A DNA stretch of 64,000 nt from Thamnaconus septentrionalis (GCA_009823395.1 CM020513.1:15886501-15950500); one strand, 5' to 3'. Shown: positions 36,071-49,954, numbered from the stretch's first letter. Notes: a model not told the origin generated them from the letters alone. Numbers and translations: made by a program.

Positions 36071-37481
36071 GTGAGAAAGTGGCACGGCGTGGCTGGCGGG
36101 GGCGGGATTGGAGGGGAGCCTGCGGGTCTTTGAAAGGAGCAGCTGAGCTCTGCCGCTGGCTGATCCCACTGAATCCACCTTGATTCAAGCCATGTGGGCC
36201 TAACAAGGCAACGCTCATTCAGAACAAAGTGCAGAGTGTGGCTGCCATGTCCTGTCATTATGAATTTAAATAATCACCGAGGGCATGAATGGAAGGCTCT
36301 GTCTGGGTCAAGGCGGATCCCATTTGTTGAAACAACGGGATGAATTGGAACAAAGTGGTTTTCAGCAGCGTGTTTGCGAACGTCCAGACAAATCGCACTG
36401 TATACAGAGTATATGCAAGCCATTACAGTTGGGGAGGAAATGAGCCATTAACACTTTTCCTCGCCGCCACACACGCACCCATCAATGAAAGCTCAATCCG
36501 TCATATAACAGAGGCGGGCGTGTAAAGGGTTCAGCCGCATCCTCCCCTCCACCTGTTAGCCATCTCATTTATAAGCCCCACTCAGACAAGTCCGTCCAGG
36601 CTGTTGGCACGGCCAGGCTTGTTTTACCGTCAGCCTCCTGCCAGCCGGCATTCATTCATCCCCCCTGCCCCCCCCCCACCGCCCTCCCTGGTCCTCGCTG
36701 CATGCTGTGGCTTTTCCTGTTTACATATCATATAAGTTTCTTTCACTACTGTATCGTAAGTGGGCACCGTCTCGCTCTCATGTTGCTTTTCCGCTGCTGG
36801 ATCGACGAAGGATTAGAGAGGTCACGACGCCAAAACCCCATCGTAAACACGAGCGCCGTGTGTCTGACGCGCTCATTCCTATGTGCAGATATTTCAAAAC
36901 TGTTCAGCTGTAACAAGAACTTTTTATTTTTTAAGAGTTGGGAGGAAATTCATCAGGTATCAGGAGTGAACAAAAACAGATGATTCTTCCCAGTATCGCC
37001 CTTGACTTTAACCTTAGAGCTTTGTGACCAAAACAAGATGCTGCTCACATGAACTGCGTGTTGGAGCCAGTGTTGTGTCCTCAAGCCCCCCAAGTGTGAA
37101 ACAAAAGAACACACTAATACTACTAGTGCCATAAACCACATCATAACCTGAACTTGAAAGTGTATGTTGTTCATCCTTTGGACGTCGAGCCTGAGATCCC
37201 CCCCCCCATCGCCCCTCCGTCACCCCCACTTGCTAATGCACACTGTGAATATCCAGCTGGGCTCAGATCAATTGGAATGGGGCTGTGGCGGCTCGCTCTT
37301 CTGTAATATGAGTCACTGTCAGCGTTTCCACTAATACATCACTCATGGCTGGAGGCGAGGAGCAGCGCTCACTTTTCATGCTGCTCAACTCAGAGTTAAC
37401 TCAGAAGAACTTGCATGCTGCCGCAAGTCACTGGTCGTCTGAGCACGAGGCGTCTTGACAGGCAACAGTGACAGCTTTACT

Positions 37482-37482
<1 letters not shown>

Positions 37483-37518
<36 letters not shown>
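37483..37518. repeat. (GT)n microsatellite
   Basis: About 18 uninterrupted GT units. Confidence 0.97.
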
Positions 37519-37521
<3 letters not shown>

Positions 37522-38718
37522 TCTAGTGCTGCACAGCTGCATTCGTATCAAATAAAAAAAAAAAAATTCAGGGAAGATTTGATAATGTGATTACACTTTA
37601 TTCATCAGTCAAGACTGAAGTGCATTTGGCAGTGCATTTTAGTACAGAATATTTGAACCGGTGTCGTGTCCTGACGTCTCCCCCTGTAAAACAAAGACCA
37701 CACTGACTTCCGTGTGTTTATGGCAGGACGACCCTCTTCCTGTTGTTGGTGAGCTGCAAATGTCTGGCATGTTTCCAGGGAAGAGTGAGAGTGTCGTGTC
37801 CAGGAGAACTCAGCTTGTGTTAAGCTTTTGTCTCGTCAGTATTGTTGTCGTCTCGTTCCTTCCTGTTTTATTTTGAAAATGTAACTTTCCTTCTGTGTTG
37901 GCTACCTTGCCACGTCCTCTGGGATGATTCCAACCTCTCTGATGTCTTCTGTGTGTGTAGTCTGCTGTTCTCTTCTACTTGTCTTGTACCCATTGCTCAT
38001 CATGCAGGGAGCCAGACTTTACCACTGCATGCCAACCTTTTTCTCAGGTTTTGCAACTAACTACTTTGATACTTTGTGTTGCGTAATTGCTGTAGTGCAG
38101 ATTTTTTTATTTTGATATCCTCCTGTGTGGCTTCTGTCTGTAAGCATGCATTTCTGCAATGTGTGCCTTCATATGTGATTATTATTTGTATTGTGTTATT
38201 ACACAACATGGATTGTCTCTTGAGTCATGCACTTATGTCCAGGTCCAAGTCTGTCATGACAAATTTATTCATTTTTCTTCACTCACACTCTGTGTGAAGT
38301 TTTTTCTGTTGGCGTCCTCTCAAATCATGCTGATGTTTTTTTTTTTTATGTCAATGCTGAACACAGTCATCCCATTTATCTCATCAGCATGAGCCATTGA
38401 CATGAGCATTTATTTTTTGTGATTTACCGCTGATTACACACTGCTGTCCTGTCACAGTCTGAATGAAAGCAGTGCACTGTTGACTTGCCATTTTCCTGAC
38501 TGATTAGTATTAGTGGTTGGTTGCGTTCTTAACTTTGCCAGAGGTATTTAGAAATGTTCTTCCACTCTTAAAGTTCATCCAAGAAACGAGTACAGACGGA
38601 TGAGAGAGAGAGGGAGAGAGGATGAGAGAGAGAGACAGAGTCCCTTTTTCAAGATCTTATATAGTTTGGGTTATTTTCCTGCCTAGAGCTGCCGTCCAGT
38701 TATTTGTGTTTATCTGTC

Positions 38719-38720
<2 letters not shown>

Positions 38721-38761
<41 letters not shown>
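38721..38761. repeat. (TG)n microsatellite
   Basis: About 20 TG units. Confidence 0.97.
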
Positions 38762-38762
<1 letters not shown>

Positions 38763-38854
38763 TGTGTCTATTTATTCCTTAGCTTCATCAAAACTCGCAT
38801 GCTTTTTTGTCACTGAAAGAGTTATTTGTTCTCTTCATTTTCTTTCCCCAATAG

Positions 38855-38902
38855 GAAGTGTGACCAGGCAACACAGGCGCAACTCAAACAGGAAGTCAAA
38901 GG
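38855..38902 (+). other. candidate 48-nt internal exon
   Basis: A very good acceptor (tcattttctttccccaatag) and a very good donor (AAAGG|gtaagt) enclose 48 nt. Two of three frames are open (KCDQATQAQLKQEVK with phase 1 entry; SVTRQHRRNSNRKSK with phase 2 entry). I recognise neither. Joined to the exon-like segment ending at 36070, two frames stay open. It may be a non-coding 5' UTR or lncRNA exon, or chance. Confidence 0.3.
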
Positions 38903-41751
38903 GTAAGTGAAAAGTAATCAGAACAGTAAAAAGTAAAACACACAGAAAAGTGTGTTTGTGTTTACGTTTTAAGTGAAGAAATGAATTGAAGTCAATTTTG
39001 GTGGGAATCCATTTGGGGTCATGTGGTTCCTGTAGACTTGGTTCTACCAAATAAACTGCCGTTTTATTGACTCAGCATGCACAAAGGTTTTTCTCCTTTG
39101 AATAATAAAATGATGATAATAGAATCCTCGCACCCTCAGTGCAGGGAGGGACCTTCAAGGAGAACATCAGCTTTGGTTCAAAGTTTTTATGATCAAATCC
39201 ACCTTTATGAAGCCGAGTCAGGGATAAAATCTTGCCAAAACATGTTAAAATTATTAAAGACACCTCAGAGTGCAATAATGTCTCTCTCGTCTGTTGATAC
39301 CTCAAGACCAACCAAAGTGTCTTCAGATCTCTGCGGTGAAATATGGCAGGGAAGTGGTGTCGTTGAAAGCATTTCTGGACTTTTTGAACTCTTGTTTTGG
39401 AAGCATTACATTATTTTGTGTGTGTGAGGACATGAACCTGAGGTAAGTCTGTGGCTTTTGAGAAAACTGCTATTGTTTTCTTTAAAAACAATTATTTTTA
39501 TGGCTACAAGGCCAGTTAAAGTGGCAGTCATTTGGCAACTGCCTTCAAAGTTACTGGAATTTAATGATCGTGACACTCTGTGTTGTTGTGAATCCAATTA
39601 ATGTTAATGTTGACCAGTTGTTCAAATATGACATTTATGAGGATAAACAGTGATTTTCTTTCCTTGGAAGATTGGAAGTCATGCCAGTATAAAAATATCA
39701 TTAAAAACAAGAAATGTCTTTCGTTAGTTGTGGATGTTTGGAGTTTAGACAGACACTGCGCCGCCTTTTCTACAGTTTACATTGAAAGTGAAATGCCTCA
39801 GGGGGAGAGTACACCTGGAAAGACCTCAGGATGAGAACAGGAAACAAAATTTATTGAGCAGAATCCGGCACAGGTCATCTAAAGAAGATGAATAAGCCTA
39901 AACATAATATATCTCAATGAAAAGAGATTTCTTGCTCATTAAATGTGAGGGTTGAACAGGAACGCTGTCTAGGCACTGAGTCTTTACAGTCTTCCTTTCC
40001 TCACTCGTAAATTTGCTGAAAGAATGCAATCTCAGCCCCAGCTTGCGCTCCGTGCAGGTCACTGTCAAATTCATAGAGCCCAGAACATATTTCGTGGATT
40101 TTTGGCAGCTACCACCAAGTGGTTTTGCAGTCTGCACAGGCCCCACAGCTCTCTTTAGTGCTCTGAAGGACGAACGCAGTGGAACTGATGGAGGCATGTC
40201 AGAAGGTGGCGCTCTGTATGTTGCAGCGTTGCCCTGTGATGCTCGGCTCAGCCACTAAGGGGCAGTGGCATAGTAATGGCTTGGTGCTGTGTGTGTGTGA
40301 TGTAACTAATGAAGACGCTGATTATGGTGGTTTGTTTATAGGTGGAGCTCTGTGCTATTAGCAGTCTTAAATGTACTGATTGCAATGCTGATGGCGGTGC
40401 ATCCCTCTAATTGGCAGCTATTTGGAAGCAATCAATGACGTCCCAGCGTGGGGTTACTGACCCCCTGTTAAACTTCACTTGTGAATCTGATTTTATGATT
40501 AGCCCCAAAAGAGCTCTTTGTATGATCATCAACTTGAATCTCTGAACTGGTTGGATTATGGTTTCTGTTTTCCCTATTAAAGTTAACCTGCACGTGGAAG
40601 GAAAACACGTAAGTGATTAAAGTGCAGCAGAGGAAATCTCAGTCACCAGCGCCTTTGATTAGATCTCACTCACACAGACTGTTAGAGTGTGAATAAGTCA
40701 GGGTCACCAATCTGTCTGCTAAGCCAAGTGCTGCCATGATTGGAAGTGTGAACTATTGCATGAATAAAACAATCCACAGTGTGTAACGCTTGTAGCTCCG
40801 TTTAGATGTTAACATAATTATATAGACAGCCATGGCTCATATTATCTTATCGTTGATGTATGAATATGAAGTAATCAGCTTTTCTGAAAAACATTGCCTG
40901 TGAGATGTTTTGTGGTTTTCCTGTTTCCTGTCGTCTAAGCTGATCCTACCCAGGTATGTTATCGATTGGACCCTTATTATGTTCATGATGGAAAACATCA
41001 ATTGTTTTAAATTGTTGTTAGCTAAATATAAAAGTTGAAAACTAGTTATTATCTTCAGTAGATGCAAGAAGTTTCCAGAGCAAACACATCAGTGCACTGC
41101 AGTGTGCTCAGAAATTGTTCTTAGGTTTTTCCCCCCTAAAATAAAATTTGATACTTTTTGGAAGTGAGGGCTTGCACAGGCTATAAAAATAATGCCCAAT
41201 AAAAAAGCAAACGTCCCATCACTGCTGTGTAAATCAATATGATTTTTCCCAAAAAATGAATAAACAGAAAATGAAAATAAAATGCAGCTGCAGGATGAAT
41301 GGAATTTCATCCATAAATACCAGATTGAATAAAAATATTAAATGCAGCCAATGGGATTTCGTGAAGGTGAAACAGAATTTCAGTTTTATCTTAACTTCTC
41401 GCCCTCTTTGAATCTGTAAGACGACTCTTTGTATCCCGGCAGAGTACAAAGCCTGAATTTTAATTCATTCGTCAACACTTGTTATGCGTTTGTCCGAGAG
41501 TGTCAGCAGTGCGTTTGACGCTCGGCCTCGTACCATGATAATTGTGTACATAATGGCTCTCAACGCTCCATTGTGGTCATGAAAAGAGCGCTGTATTTTC
41601 TTTCTCCCTCTCAATGCATCATGGAGCCAGTGTGCGCTGTGATTTATGAGCTCTGTTACAAATGCTGGGAGCAGTTCCTGTCTGGGGGTTGACATCCACC
41701 CACTGATTGCCACTATTTGTTCATGTGTATGTGTAGCCGTGTGTGTTCTCG

Positions 41752-41792
<41 letters not shown>

Positions 41793-42849
41793 ACATGACA
41801 AAATTTGAGCTGGACCACTTTAAGTTGTTTTTTTCTTGCTGGCCCAATATGGGCACGTCGCTCTCAGTCTGTCTTAATGCAGCTGGGTGTTTTCCTGCCC
41901 ACATGTGTGAGACCTCTCAGGCCTGACGTTTCTCTTGTGGTAACCAGATACAGTCGTTTTCCTTCGTTGTGTTATTGTGCCATAACTCTAAAATCCAAAC
42001 AGGTTCAGTGCCCCAAATGTGTGCATTTTTGATTTTAATAGCAAAATCCTGAAAAGCATCAAAGCCTGAGCAAAGCTCCCCCTCCTCTTTTTTTCAGCAG
42101 CACCTCTGTGTTTGCTCAGATTTGTTCCGCTTACATGCTCAACTTTGTGTCTTATGTTTGGGGATTATCTTAGCGCTGCTCGTCTTGGGCGGCACTGACA
42201 TGCTGTGGTGTTATTCTTGCCATGATGGATCTCTGCCAGCTTCGGCTCACATCAGCCATAGACGAATTATGTTGAAAGCCCAGGTCTCAGCTCCAATCTC
42301 CCTATATGTGCATATGTGTGTACGTGTTTACACCGTCGAGTCTATCGATGGTCTGTCGTGTATACTTTTGCCTGCGCAGGTGTTTCTCTTCTAAATAGTT
42401 TTTGTCGTCTGCACCGGGGAAAAACGCATTCCAGGGATTCAGCCGGGATAAAAAGACGACCCGAATGCTTTGTGTGCTCACTGGTGATAGCAAGCAGTGA
42501 TCTGCCCTCCCCCCAAGGAGAGGGAAGGTGGTGGCTTTTATCAAAGTATGCATTGTATTAATATTTGCGTATGCCTGGCGTCGCTTGTCTCTCTGGAGCA
42601 GGTGTGCCTTTGTACGTGGACCACCCAAAGGATTTGGGATTTTTACAATAAATGGGACACTTTGTTTTACTGATAGGGCTGTGGGTTCTTTGGGGAGGCG
42701 GTGGGTGGGATACGTGTTATCTGTGCACATCAGGACAATCGGAATAAACGCTTCAGCAGCCTTGTCGCGTTTTTGTAAATGATGTCCCAGTGCTTGTGCT
42801 GTATTGACTTTGTAGAGTCTAAAACAGTCTCGGCCCTACTCCTGTTGTA
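38903..42849. other. sequence without recognised gene
   Basis: Ordinary mixed sequence with a TG microsatellite at 41761-41789. The stretch 41460-41700 is high-complexity, with motifs such as tgtggtcatgaaa (RUNX-like TGTGGTC), and might be regulatory, but sequence alone cannot show it. Confidence 0.5.
41761..41789. repeat. (TG)n microsatellite
   Basis: About 14 TG units. Confidence 0.97.
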
Positions 42850-43355
42850 CAGCATATTGACCCAAATATATAATCAGCCAATCACCTGGCAGCACCTTAG
42901 TGCTTTTAGGAATGTAAAAAATGACGAAGACGGCTTTCTGAAGTTCAAAGCAGACGTCAGAATGGGGAAGAAACTGGATTTAAGTGACTTTATAAGTGGC
43001 GTGGTTATTGGTCGCAGACTGAAATAATGCAGTAATATCAGTTGAATCTTGATTTCAGCTGCAACATTTGAATTGCAGGGTGAGGGTGTGGATGTGGCAT
43101 AAACATGAAATCCTGTCTTTGCAAACGTTTCCGGCTGCTGGTGATGGTACAGTAGTGTGTGTGTGTGTGTGTGTGTGACCCCCCCCCGCCCCCCCAGCCA
43201 CCAGATCTCAGTCCAATAGAGCACCTGGGATATGGTGGGGAGGGAGATTCCCATCCTGGATGTTCAGTTGACAAATGTGCAACAACTGTGTGATAACGCC
43301 ATGTTGCTATGGACCAAAGTCTTTGGAATGTTTTCCACATCTTGTTTAACAACAA
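42850..43355 (+). pseudogene. Tc1-like transposase pseudogene, internally deleted
   Basis: Three co-linear pieces match the common fish Tc1-like transposon. The head (about 42860-43020) has ataatcagccaatcacctgg and a frame reading MGKKLDLSDFISGVVIGRRL. The middle (about 43050-43165) has cttgatttcagctgcaacat and gtggcataaacatgaaatcc. The tail (about 43196-43350) has ccagatctcagtccaataga, gagcacctgggatatggtgg and ttgctatggaccaaagtctt. The tail keeps PDLSPIEH, the motif that holds the third catalytic residue of the DDE domain, but most of the catalytic core between the pieces is missing, and stops and frameshifts interrupt it. A GT run and a C-rich tract sit at the second deletion point. No intact terminal repeats were seen. 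Confidence 0.85.
43155..43199. repeat. (GT)n followed by a C-rich tract
   Basis: GT run at 43155-43177, then nine C, G, seven C. It sits inside the transposon remnant where consensus GGTGGTGG/GTGTGGGGG-type sequence would be, so it probably arose from that seed and replaced part of the element. Confidence 0.85.
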
Positions 43356-46300
43356 AGACATTTACAAGTTACGATTTGGACGTGGTTCCAGCAAGCTGTA
43401 CGTCACAGTGTGATGTGAGTGTATATTTGGTATGGGAACCCGAGGAATCTTAAAAAGCACACAGCTGAGTGGAATGAATCCATCTCGTAGCAGATGTTCC
43501 AACTTGATGTTGCGCACTGTCTTATTATATTTAAAAACCTCATAAAATATGTCTCAAGAATTCCCCGTAGACTCTTTCTGTTCTTCTTTCCCCATAACAT
43601 CTGCATAAGCAAAACCATTTGGACAGACAGCGTTTTCAAATCGATGCCTGTTTATTTAGCGCCGCTCTCTCGTCCTGGTGAGCGAAAAATACTCTGTGGC
43701 AATTAAAATGATAATATGTGTGGCAGCACAATTTTTTCCAGGCATAACTACAAGTCATGTTAGACTGAGGTCTGGCTGAGAGCTCAGCTGGAAACACTGA
43801 GAGAAGCCATAGTGCACTCTCTGTCAGCGCTTGGCCAGTTTTAGAGGGGGGGATAATATTTGTTTTTCAGACGATGGTGCTTTACTTAGCCCAAGAATTA
43901 TTATTTGCCCAGATATTAGGTTAAAATAAGACCCAAGCTCCTTGCTGGTGCTGAGCCAAGACCATGCGAGCTTGTCTCCCTTTATCCCACCGGCTGAAAA
44001 AACAACCAAACATGCTAATACATGTGCTGTGCAAATGCACGTAAACTATATTGTTGCTCTAGGGTTAGTTTAGCCTCCGGGAGTGGAGTTTCATTAAAAG
44101 GTGGATTCCTTTGCCATGCGTTTTATGGCGTGAACGTTTTTCTTTTGCTCTTCAAATTGTTTCTCTGACACTCGGGCCCTTACAAGCTGTTTATGCTCAG
44201 GGGCAAGATTTATGATGTAAAATGACGATGGCACTCTCTCCTTGTGGTTGAACCGGGTGCAGTAGACCATTCAGGTGCCCACGGTTGCCAGCAACTCCCC
44301 CCAAGTCTGTCTAGACGGCGTAAACACCAGGCTTGATGGTACCGCTGACTGACAATCACTGATGGTTGGGTTTGTGAGACATGAGAGGCAGGATCACCTA
44401 AAATGAATGACAGTAAGTGGCTTTCTTTCTCTTGTTTGGATGTTGTGCTCGGAGGCGGTGGGTAGAATCCAGCTCTTTTATGGCTGACATAAAGTTCCTA
44501 GACTGTAAAGGAAGACGTGGTTCCACCTGCTCAGGTGTCATGTGATGAACTGAAGGTGTATTTCCATTAACTTTGAAACTTTGCAAAATGAAATTCAGAA
44601 TTATCTCCAAAGGAAAGCATTAATTCCAAGGGAAAGTTAAGAAGAATTAAAAATAGACTGGAAAGTGGAAAGCATTTACATTTAAAAAGAATGTCATACT
44701 GATATTAGATTTAAATCAGCAGAGAAATGCTGCTGTACATCAAACCGCCACGAGCAGAAATGAGCGAAAAAGTCTTCCAGGAATGATGGCAAGTGTCACG
44801 CTACTAAACAATGGAAAACTCTCAAAGTATCTAATGGAAATACACACACCCCTGCACAGGTGGGAGTCATTGCAGTGGAAATACAACCGCAAACATTAAG
44901 AACATCCGCCAGCCAAACGAGGAGAAAATACATTTCAGTAACATCACTCAAAGGACCAGAAAGAAAGCTCTTGTTTTGTCAGAGTCAGTAATGGGAACCC
45001 TGTTGATTGTGATTGGAGGCTGTCTAGATGTTCTATAGAAAGTGAGAGAAAATGTGTTGTCTTGTTGTTAAAAAAACAAAACAAAAAACATACATTGATT
45101 ATATTGTTATTTATTGTTATACTGAATCTCCCAGTCTTTCCAAGTACTTTAGTCACATGCTTGAAGCAGGAAGTGCAAACCTACTTGCCTTCCTCTGTGT
45201 CTGTATGGATGTCCGGACAGCTAAAAAGGCCTACATAATTCAGAGCCGAGCTGTGTTACTACACTGCATCTATTAATGTTGTGACAATATACATGAAAGA
45301 CGGCAGGCCCAGTAAAAACACAGGAGTGGAGGACTGCTAAGCAGGATGCAGGGAGAGCTGAACCATGCAGCATGAGAACTTCTCATTGGAGGGATGATGG
45401 CTGACTAGCTGAGCTGTCAGCTGATAAGAACTGGCTCCGAGTGGCTGATTAGGCCGCAAACTCAGAGCTGAGCGCGACACCCTGGCTTGCCTGAAGCGAT
45501 CAGGAGTCGCCAGACTCTGTAGTTTGGTGGAGAACCGTTCCCACAGCCAACAATAGCATTCACAACGCAGCTGATGAATCATCCTGGTTTGAAGGCAGAT
45601 AACAAAGATCCTGGGACCTTCCCAGGAAACACAGTGTTGGTTTTGATTCACACCGAACTCCCCAAATCCCAGCTCTCTCTCGCTGCATGTGCTGGACCCG
45701 CAGTGTGAATGTGTTGCGAGCTGGGATGGATCCGGTGGTTTGTTTTGTGTTTTATGTTTGTTGCATGCAGAGTTGCTGAGTTTCCTCGGTGGTGCCATGG
45801 GAACCACAACACGCCATTAGATCACTAGAGCAGGTGTTTTTGTACATTACAGTAATACAGCAGAAAGCTGCTCACTGTTCCAACAATATTTGAAATACAT
45901 TTCAAGCACATTTATGACCAGATTGGTCGTGGTTAACTTGATTGAACTCAAAGCCATGTTGGATTTTTTCTTTTGTTTGATCTCTTTTATTGCAAACACA
46001 CACATTTTGAAACTCGGTGTAAATACAGATAAACATGAGTCTTACAAGGGATTTTAAGAGACTTTAGTTCTCAGGTCTCCAATGTTTTTTTACTGTTTGC
46101 ACACTCGCAAAAAACGCAAATCATTTTTATGGGTTTTTTTGAACGATTGATTAGAATAAATCTGCACTTGATTAAATAGTGACAATGCAGAGCAAATGTT
46201 TTCTGTTTTTTTTCTCAGATTATATGGCTTCAGAATAAAGGCTTTGTGTGCAAGTATGTTTACTCATTCCTGCCGTGCATCTGGAATATTTAGGGATAGA

Positions 46301-46640
46301 GTTCTAAGTGTGTTTGACAACTAAAAACTAAAAAAACCCCGCTGTTTTAAACAATAAATAAGCCAATAAAATGCACTTCATCAGGGGTTGAGTTTGCCGA
46401 GAGGATGTTTTAATTAATCAACAGCTCTGTGCCAAGGCTACGCTGTCGTCAGCAGTCACCATGGAGGAAGCAGTGCCTTAGAATTAGAGCCTAACCACGT
46501 TTTCACTGGCATGAGCTGCTGCCAAAGATAGGATGCATAAAACAGTCGCTGCACTCACTGCACTCACCCACAGTGTGAAACCCTTTTCCTGATTCCTCTC
46601 CCATTGTGTGTCTTAGTTTGTCAACCCAAAAGTTCACGTG

Positions 46641-46697
46641 GAGGGGGCCGGGCAGGGGAGGGGGGGGGGGTCGGGCAGGGGAGAGGGCGTGGGGGGT
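46641..46697 (+). repeat. G-rich tract with G-quadruplex potential
   Basis: Several G runs of three or more, including a run of ten, with the phrase tcgggcaggggag near-duplicated as ccgggcaggggag. At least four G-tracts within short loops fit the G-quadruplex pattern on the plus strand. Confidence 0.7.
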
Positions 46698-49600
46698 AAA
46701 TGGGACACCAGCGAGTTAACATGTGCTAGAAAACAAAAAAAAAAGAAGCGGCTTTTCACCTTTTCTTGGAAGAGAAATCTGAATTTAACACAACGTGGTG
46801 TCAGAGATATCGCAGTGAGTCACGGGAGCTGAAGGTTAACAGGTTCAGTGCACATGGCTGTTTTACCTTAAGTAGGACCTGCAGAGCCTGAGGTTGGCAG
46901 CCCTCGCAGCCTCTCATTCGTACTTGGCATAAACAGTGAAAGTGCAGGCTTGTCTCACTTTGATTAGCCTGACAGCTGTATTTAAGGGAACCTGGCAGGG
47001 AGGTGAAGACATTGGTCGATAGGCATGCTTAAATAAAAAAAAAGTAGTAGTGCCTGAAGAGTGTTCTTCTTGTAATTAATAAATGAATTAGCTGTCAGTC
47101 TCACTCTATGCTCCCTTGAGTTCTTTATTTCAGTCCAGCATCAACATAGGGAGCCAACAAATCCTTTATAACAGGAGACAAGATTAGACAGTTTATATTT
47201 TGTCCACAAGGGGGTGTACTTTCAGCATACATACGTTGTCCGTTCCTTCCTGTCGAAGCTTCAGTAGATGAGTTTGTACTGACCATGCACACATTAAGTC
47301 CAGTGTGTTTCCCTTGTAGTTGACCACGTCTTTGTGCTTTAACGACTTTAAACCACAATAGTGGAACCCCCCTCCAATTCATATGCACAGTCATACTCCT
47401 GGCTGCCCCAAGCTGCACTTGAGCGGAGCACATTATTACAGGGAGGACTTAGAACTGTAGAGGACCCGGTCATTACCCACAAGAGCCTAGTTATCATCCC
47501 ATCACTGTCAAGTTATGTTGATCATTTCCTCAACAATGACACCTTTAAACCATCGAAACCACTCGGAAGAGCAGCGCTGCTGATTTCATATTCCTTTGAA
47601 AGAAAGTGCCGGATGATTTGAAGATTATTTTGAAGATCTCCCCAGCCAAATGCACAAATACCAAATGATACAGGAAGAGAAGTTATGCAATATAATAAAA
47701 GTGAAGTTTCACATCGTTGCAAACAAACAGGGCCAACTTCCCTCGTGATAAAATAATGTCTTGCAAATGGATATTTGTTGGTTTGCAGTGGTAGGTGAGT
47801 GAACTTTCTCGGTGCCACCAACTTTGGACGATGAGAGAATCGTAATTTTGTCACCAAATCTTTAACAGAGCTTTGTTTTAAGGGGCATCACCATAAAATA
47901 CTGACAATAGATGTAAATAGGACACAATTTATATCATCAGCATTATTTTTGCCTAATTTTCTGTGAAATGTTTATGGAGTCGCATTGTATACACTACCTG
48001 GACTTCTAACATTCAGACATCTGAGAGGATTTCAAATGATCAACACCTCTAGAATTTCATGTTTTTTTTAATGGTTTTCCTTTTTTTATTCTCTACTTCT
48101 TCCAGTCTCTGTTGCTCCACAGTAATCCTACCTTGCAACGGCAGTTTCACCTCCGCATTGTATATGAGATCTGCAAACATTCTTGTCATATTGTTTTTGG
48201 AAGCACTTTTTCTATTCAGTCACCAGGCTGTCAGTCCATTGTTAGCGTCGACTCTCGGGAGAAATTGGGTGCTTGTATTGGCAGAATTGAAGCTTGTGGA
48301 GCTGGATCGTAATTGCGGGATGGCTACAGATGGATTCCGTTCAGTCTTGCCTCCATTATTTTGGTAGCCTGGTTAGACCTTCGTCTTTACGCATAATTTT
48401 ATTAATTTCCAAAATGAATGTTATAACGTAATGACCTTTTGACTCACAACAAATTAAAAAGACAATAAAAATCATCTGCTACCAAGTTGGTACCTTTGCC
48501 AAATCAGGTCCTGTGTCATAGCTGAGGAAAGCTCTGTTGCAGTGCATGACATGAGTTCGGGTCTGCATTTATTATTAGGAGCTCATCTGGTTGTAATGAG
48601 ACTTAATCCGTCCTCATTTGTGTTCGAACTTGTGCTGAACTCCCTTAAAGACGCATTCAAGTCCTGCTGATTCACACGTCTGAACAGTGCCATCATGAAT
48701 TTGGTCAACTTTTCCAGCCGTGGTCCCCAACTTCTGCTTTCACAACGTGATCTCAGTTAGGTACAAAAACAATCTTTTACATGTTAACATCTGGGTTTTG
48801 ACGGGCCGCAGACTGTCGCAGCTGCAAAGCGGCGCTGTGTATATTTTCAGTGATGGGAGTGCGCTTGTCTCCTCTGTCCATTATTATATCTGTTGTTTGG
48901 CCATCAGCGCCGGATCAACACAGATGACCTCATAGCGTATGTATATGATAGCCGGGGCTAGGCGGCCGGCACATCCCTGACCTGACTGTTTTTGTTTGAG
49001 CGCTCACATTTGCAGCTGCTGCACAGGTCACCAGTGAACAGTGGGTGTTGCTTGACCTTGACCGGGGTGTGTTAAACCACTCACTGTTGTTATATTTAAG
49101 AGCAGAGAGGGAAGGGAAGATGGGAGGGAGTGGGGCAGAGTTTAATGGACGACAAAAATGCAGGGGACGGCCAAAGGGAGGCAATAAAAAGCAGCAAAGA
49201 ATAACCTTATCTGTCTGAGGACAACGTTTTGAGAGCCGTGCGGGATGGACGGCAGAGGGTAGATCGCCTACCGCGATTGTTTGCCGGACTTTGAGGAACA
49301 ATACCGTCTCTGTTCACCCCGCAGATGGAATATAGACTGGGGCTTGTAGCTCAGGAAGATCCAATCATTCCATTGTTATCTGGTAGAGTGATGGTGATGT
49401 CACGTGGTTGTCGTTGAGGAAAGCAGTAAGTGCACCTGGGCACCCGATCACTCCGCGGCTCCACCGTATCGCGAATCAGCGAGCATTGTAGGAATACTTC
49501 TCTGGGAATGCGAAAGCTGCTTGTGTAATAGACCTAGCAACAGATGAGACACAAGGGAAGTGTGGAAAACAGTTGTGGTCGGCTCAGTGTTTTTGTATTT

Positions 49601-49954
49601 TTTTTAAGTAGCATCATGTAAAAACAACAAGAAATTGACAAAAAACGAGAATGAGTTTCTGTGTCATGACGGATGGAGTTTGCTCTTGCTGTCTTTCAAA
49701 AGGTCGTAGCCACTGTGCGGCAACTGAGCGTGGAATGAGTTTCTTACACATGGGTGTTAGGTAATGAAAGGCATTCGTAAAGTGGAGTGTTTTAACACAG
49801 CAGTGAACCGAGATATCGATGCATGTAAACGTCCATGCGTGCAGTAAAAAAAAGTGGAACTCCTTTGGCCGCTGCAGTCATCGGTTATTTTCTGAGGCGT
49901 TGCACGCAACTGGTGCGAGAGCTGTCTATCACTGGGACTTTATGACTTTTTGGG

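Larger units (their letters stand above)
36071..38854. other. sequence between two exon-like segments
   Basis: GC-rich to about 36.25 kb, then mixed. It holds C-rich tracts (about 36661-36680 and 37198-37225) and GT microsatellites (37483-37518, 38721-38761). It would be an intron if the 36070 donor and 38855 acceptor are used together. No coding signal was recognised. Confidence 0.5.

Noticed and set aside
45337..45807. 156-codon minus-strand open frame
   Set aside because: No motif, signal peptide or homology recognised; composition is like its flanks.
48112..48312. 66-codon plus-strand frame after a strong acceptor-like tract (48066-48104)
   Set aside because: The pyrimidine tract is good but there is no donor of quality at the end and no recognisable protein.
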